6,937 bases of DNA from Kiritimatiellia bacterium (GTDB taxonomy: Bacteria; Verrucomicrobiota; Kiritimatiellia; RFP12; UBA3636). How positions within the stretch are numbered: position 1 is the first letter of the stretch; the number at the start of each line of letters is the position of its first letter. A model generated the notes under the pieces. It ran no database searches. It was not told the DNA's origin and saw nothing but the letters and a program-made list of their open reading frames with translations. The DNA lies in assembly GCA_017476965.1 (NCBI GenBank), contig JAFUXX010000224.1, positions 1 to 6,937 of the forward strand, read 5' to 3'. The translations under genes were made by a program, and so were the position numbers. Below, in pieces: positions 6,801-6,937 of this stretch.

Positions 6801-6937
6801 ATGCCCATCCTGGTCCAGTTCCAGCCGGACGCCGCCCGGCAAGTTCCACGCGGATCCGGCACGGGGGCGGAAGCGCCCGCCCCGGCCGGAGCCGGCGGGG
6901 ACGGACACGGGCGTCCGCGCGGCGGCGGGCCGGACCC
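6801..6937 (+). CDS. Possible start of a further gene, running off the window
   Basis: From ATG 6801 a frame stays open to the window edge (45 codons), beginning MPILVQFQPDAARQVPRG and then turning into a Gly/Ala/Pro-rich run without clear homology. It lies 27 nt after the second pilB stop in the same direction. The only purine-rich site, GAAGGA (6777-6782), is 18 nt from the ATG, which is too far. A pilC gene would be expected here in many pilus operons, but the sequence does not resemble a PilC N-terminus. The opening resembles the start of some 2Fe-2S ferredoxin-like proteins (MPxVxFxPxGRxVxVPxG), yet no cysteine follows. In GC-rich DNA an open frame of this length has little weight, so it may be non-coding. 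Confidence 0.2.
   Translation, partial: MPILVQFQPDAARQVPRGSGTGAEAPAPAGAGGDGHGRPRGGGPD
6864..6883 (+). other. GC hairpin downstream of the second pilB
   Basis: GGGGCGG (6864-6870) pairs perfectly with CCGCCCC (6877-6883) around a 6-base loop, 90 bases beyond the pilB stop. No T-run follows. If the frame from 6801 is not a gene, this could mark the operon's 3' end; if it is a gene, the hairpin lies inside it. The rest of 6774-6937 shows nothing recognisable. Confidence 0.3.

Noticed and set aside
6864..6883. Intrinsic terminator at the end of the operon
   Set aside because: The stem is perfect but no T-run follows, and similar GC stems occur by chance in such sequence. Kept only as a hairpin.
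3918..6908. A 996-codon open frame on the minus strand across pilT and the second pilB
   Set aside because: It is antisense to two genes with complete, unmistakable motor motifs. Its translation is rich in Arg, Asp, Val, Glu and His in the pattern typical of antisense frames in GC-rich DNA, and it has no recognisable domain.
1..6937. CRISPR arrays, transposases, tRNA or rRNA genes
   Set aside because: No regularly spaced short repeats, no transposase motifs or terminal inverted repeats, and no tRNA- or rRNA-like segments were seen on either strand.

Overview
The window is strongly GC-rich bacterial chromosomal DNA. It holds one long gene on the minus strand (about 58-1743) and, diverging from it, a tight plus-strand cluster of four genes (1970-6773). 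A possible fifth plus-strand reading frame runs off the right edge. The minus-strand gene is a natural fusion of ribose-5-phosphate isomerase B with serine hydroxymethyltransferase. I associate this fusion and the SHMT sequence style with the PVC superphylum (Planctomycetota, Verrucomicrobiota, Kiritimatiellota, Lentisphaerota). That assignment is inference from remembered family patterns, not from a search.

Layout: 1-57 is a short GC-rich tail beyond the fusion gene's stop, with weak hairpins. 58-1743 (minus) is RpiB-SHMT. 1744-1969 is a divergent control region with two back-to-back sigma-70-like promoters, both with 17-bp spacers, and their -35 boxes 16 bp apart. 1970-2188 encodes a 72-residue NifU C-terminal-type protein with a CxxC motif. 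2204-3940 is a first PilB/GspE-type assembly ATPase with a GTG start. 3978-5063 is a PilT-type retraction ATPase. 5070-6773 is a second PilB/GspE-type ATPase. 6774-6937 holds a possible partial frame from 6801, a GC hairpin, and nothing else recognised.

The plus-strand genes are separated by 15, 37 and 6 bases and look like one operon. The three ATPases together supply the cytoplasmic motors of a type IV pilus or related type II secretion-like machine: two candidate extension motors flanking one retraction motor. The N-terminal domains of the two PilB-like proteins differ most, while their catalytic cores share near-identical DNA blocks (one exact 44-bp repeat), which suggests duplication with conserved or homogenised cores. 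The small NifU-like protein in the leading position is the odd partner.

The fusion enzyme joins two steps that both feed nucleotide synthesis. RpiB interconverts ribulose-5-P and ribose-5-P, the precursor of PRPP. SHMT makes glycine and methylene-tetrahydrofolate. No RNA genes, mobile elements or CRISPR arrays were seen. The most noteworthy items are the fusion enzyme, the pilB-pilT-pilB order, the NifU-like leader gene, and the apparent loss of c-di-GMP-binding signatures in the PilB N-termini.
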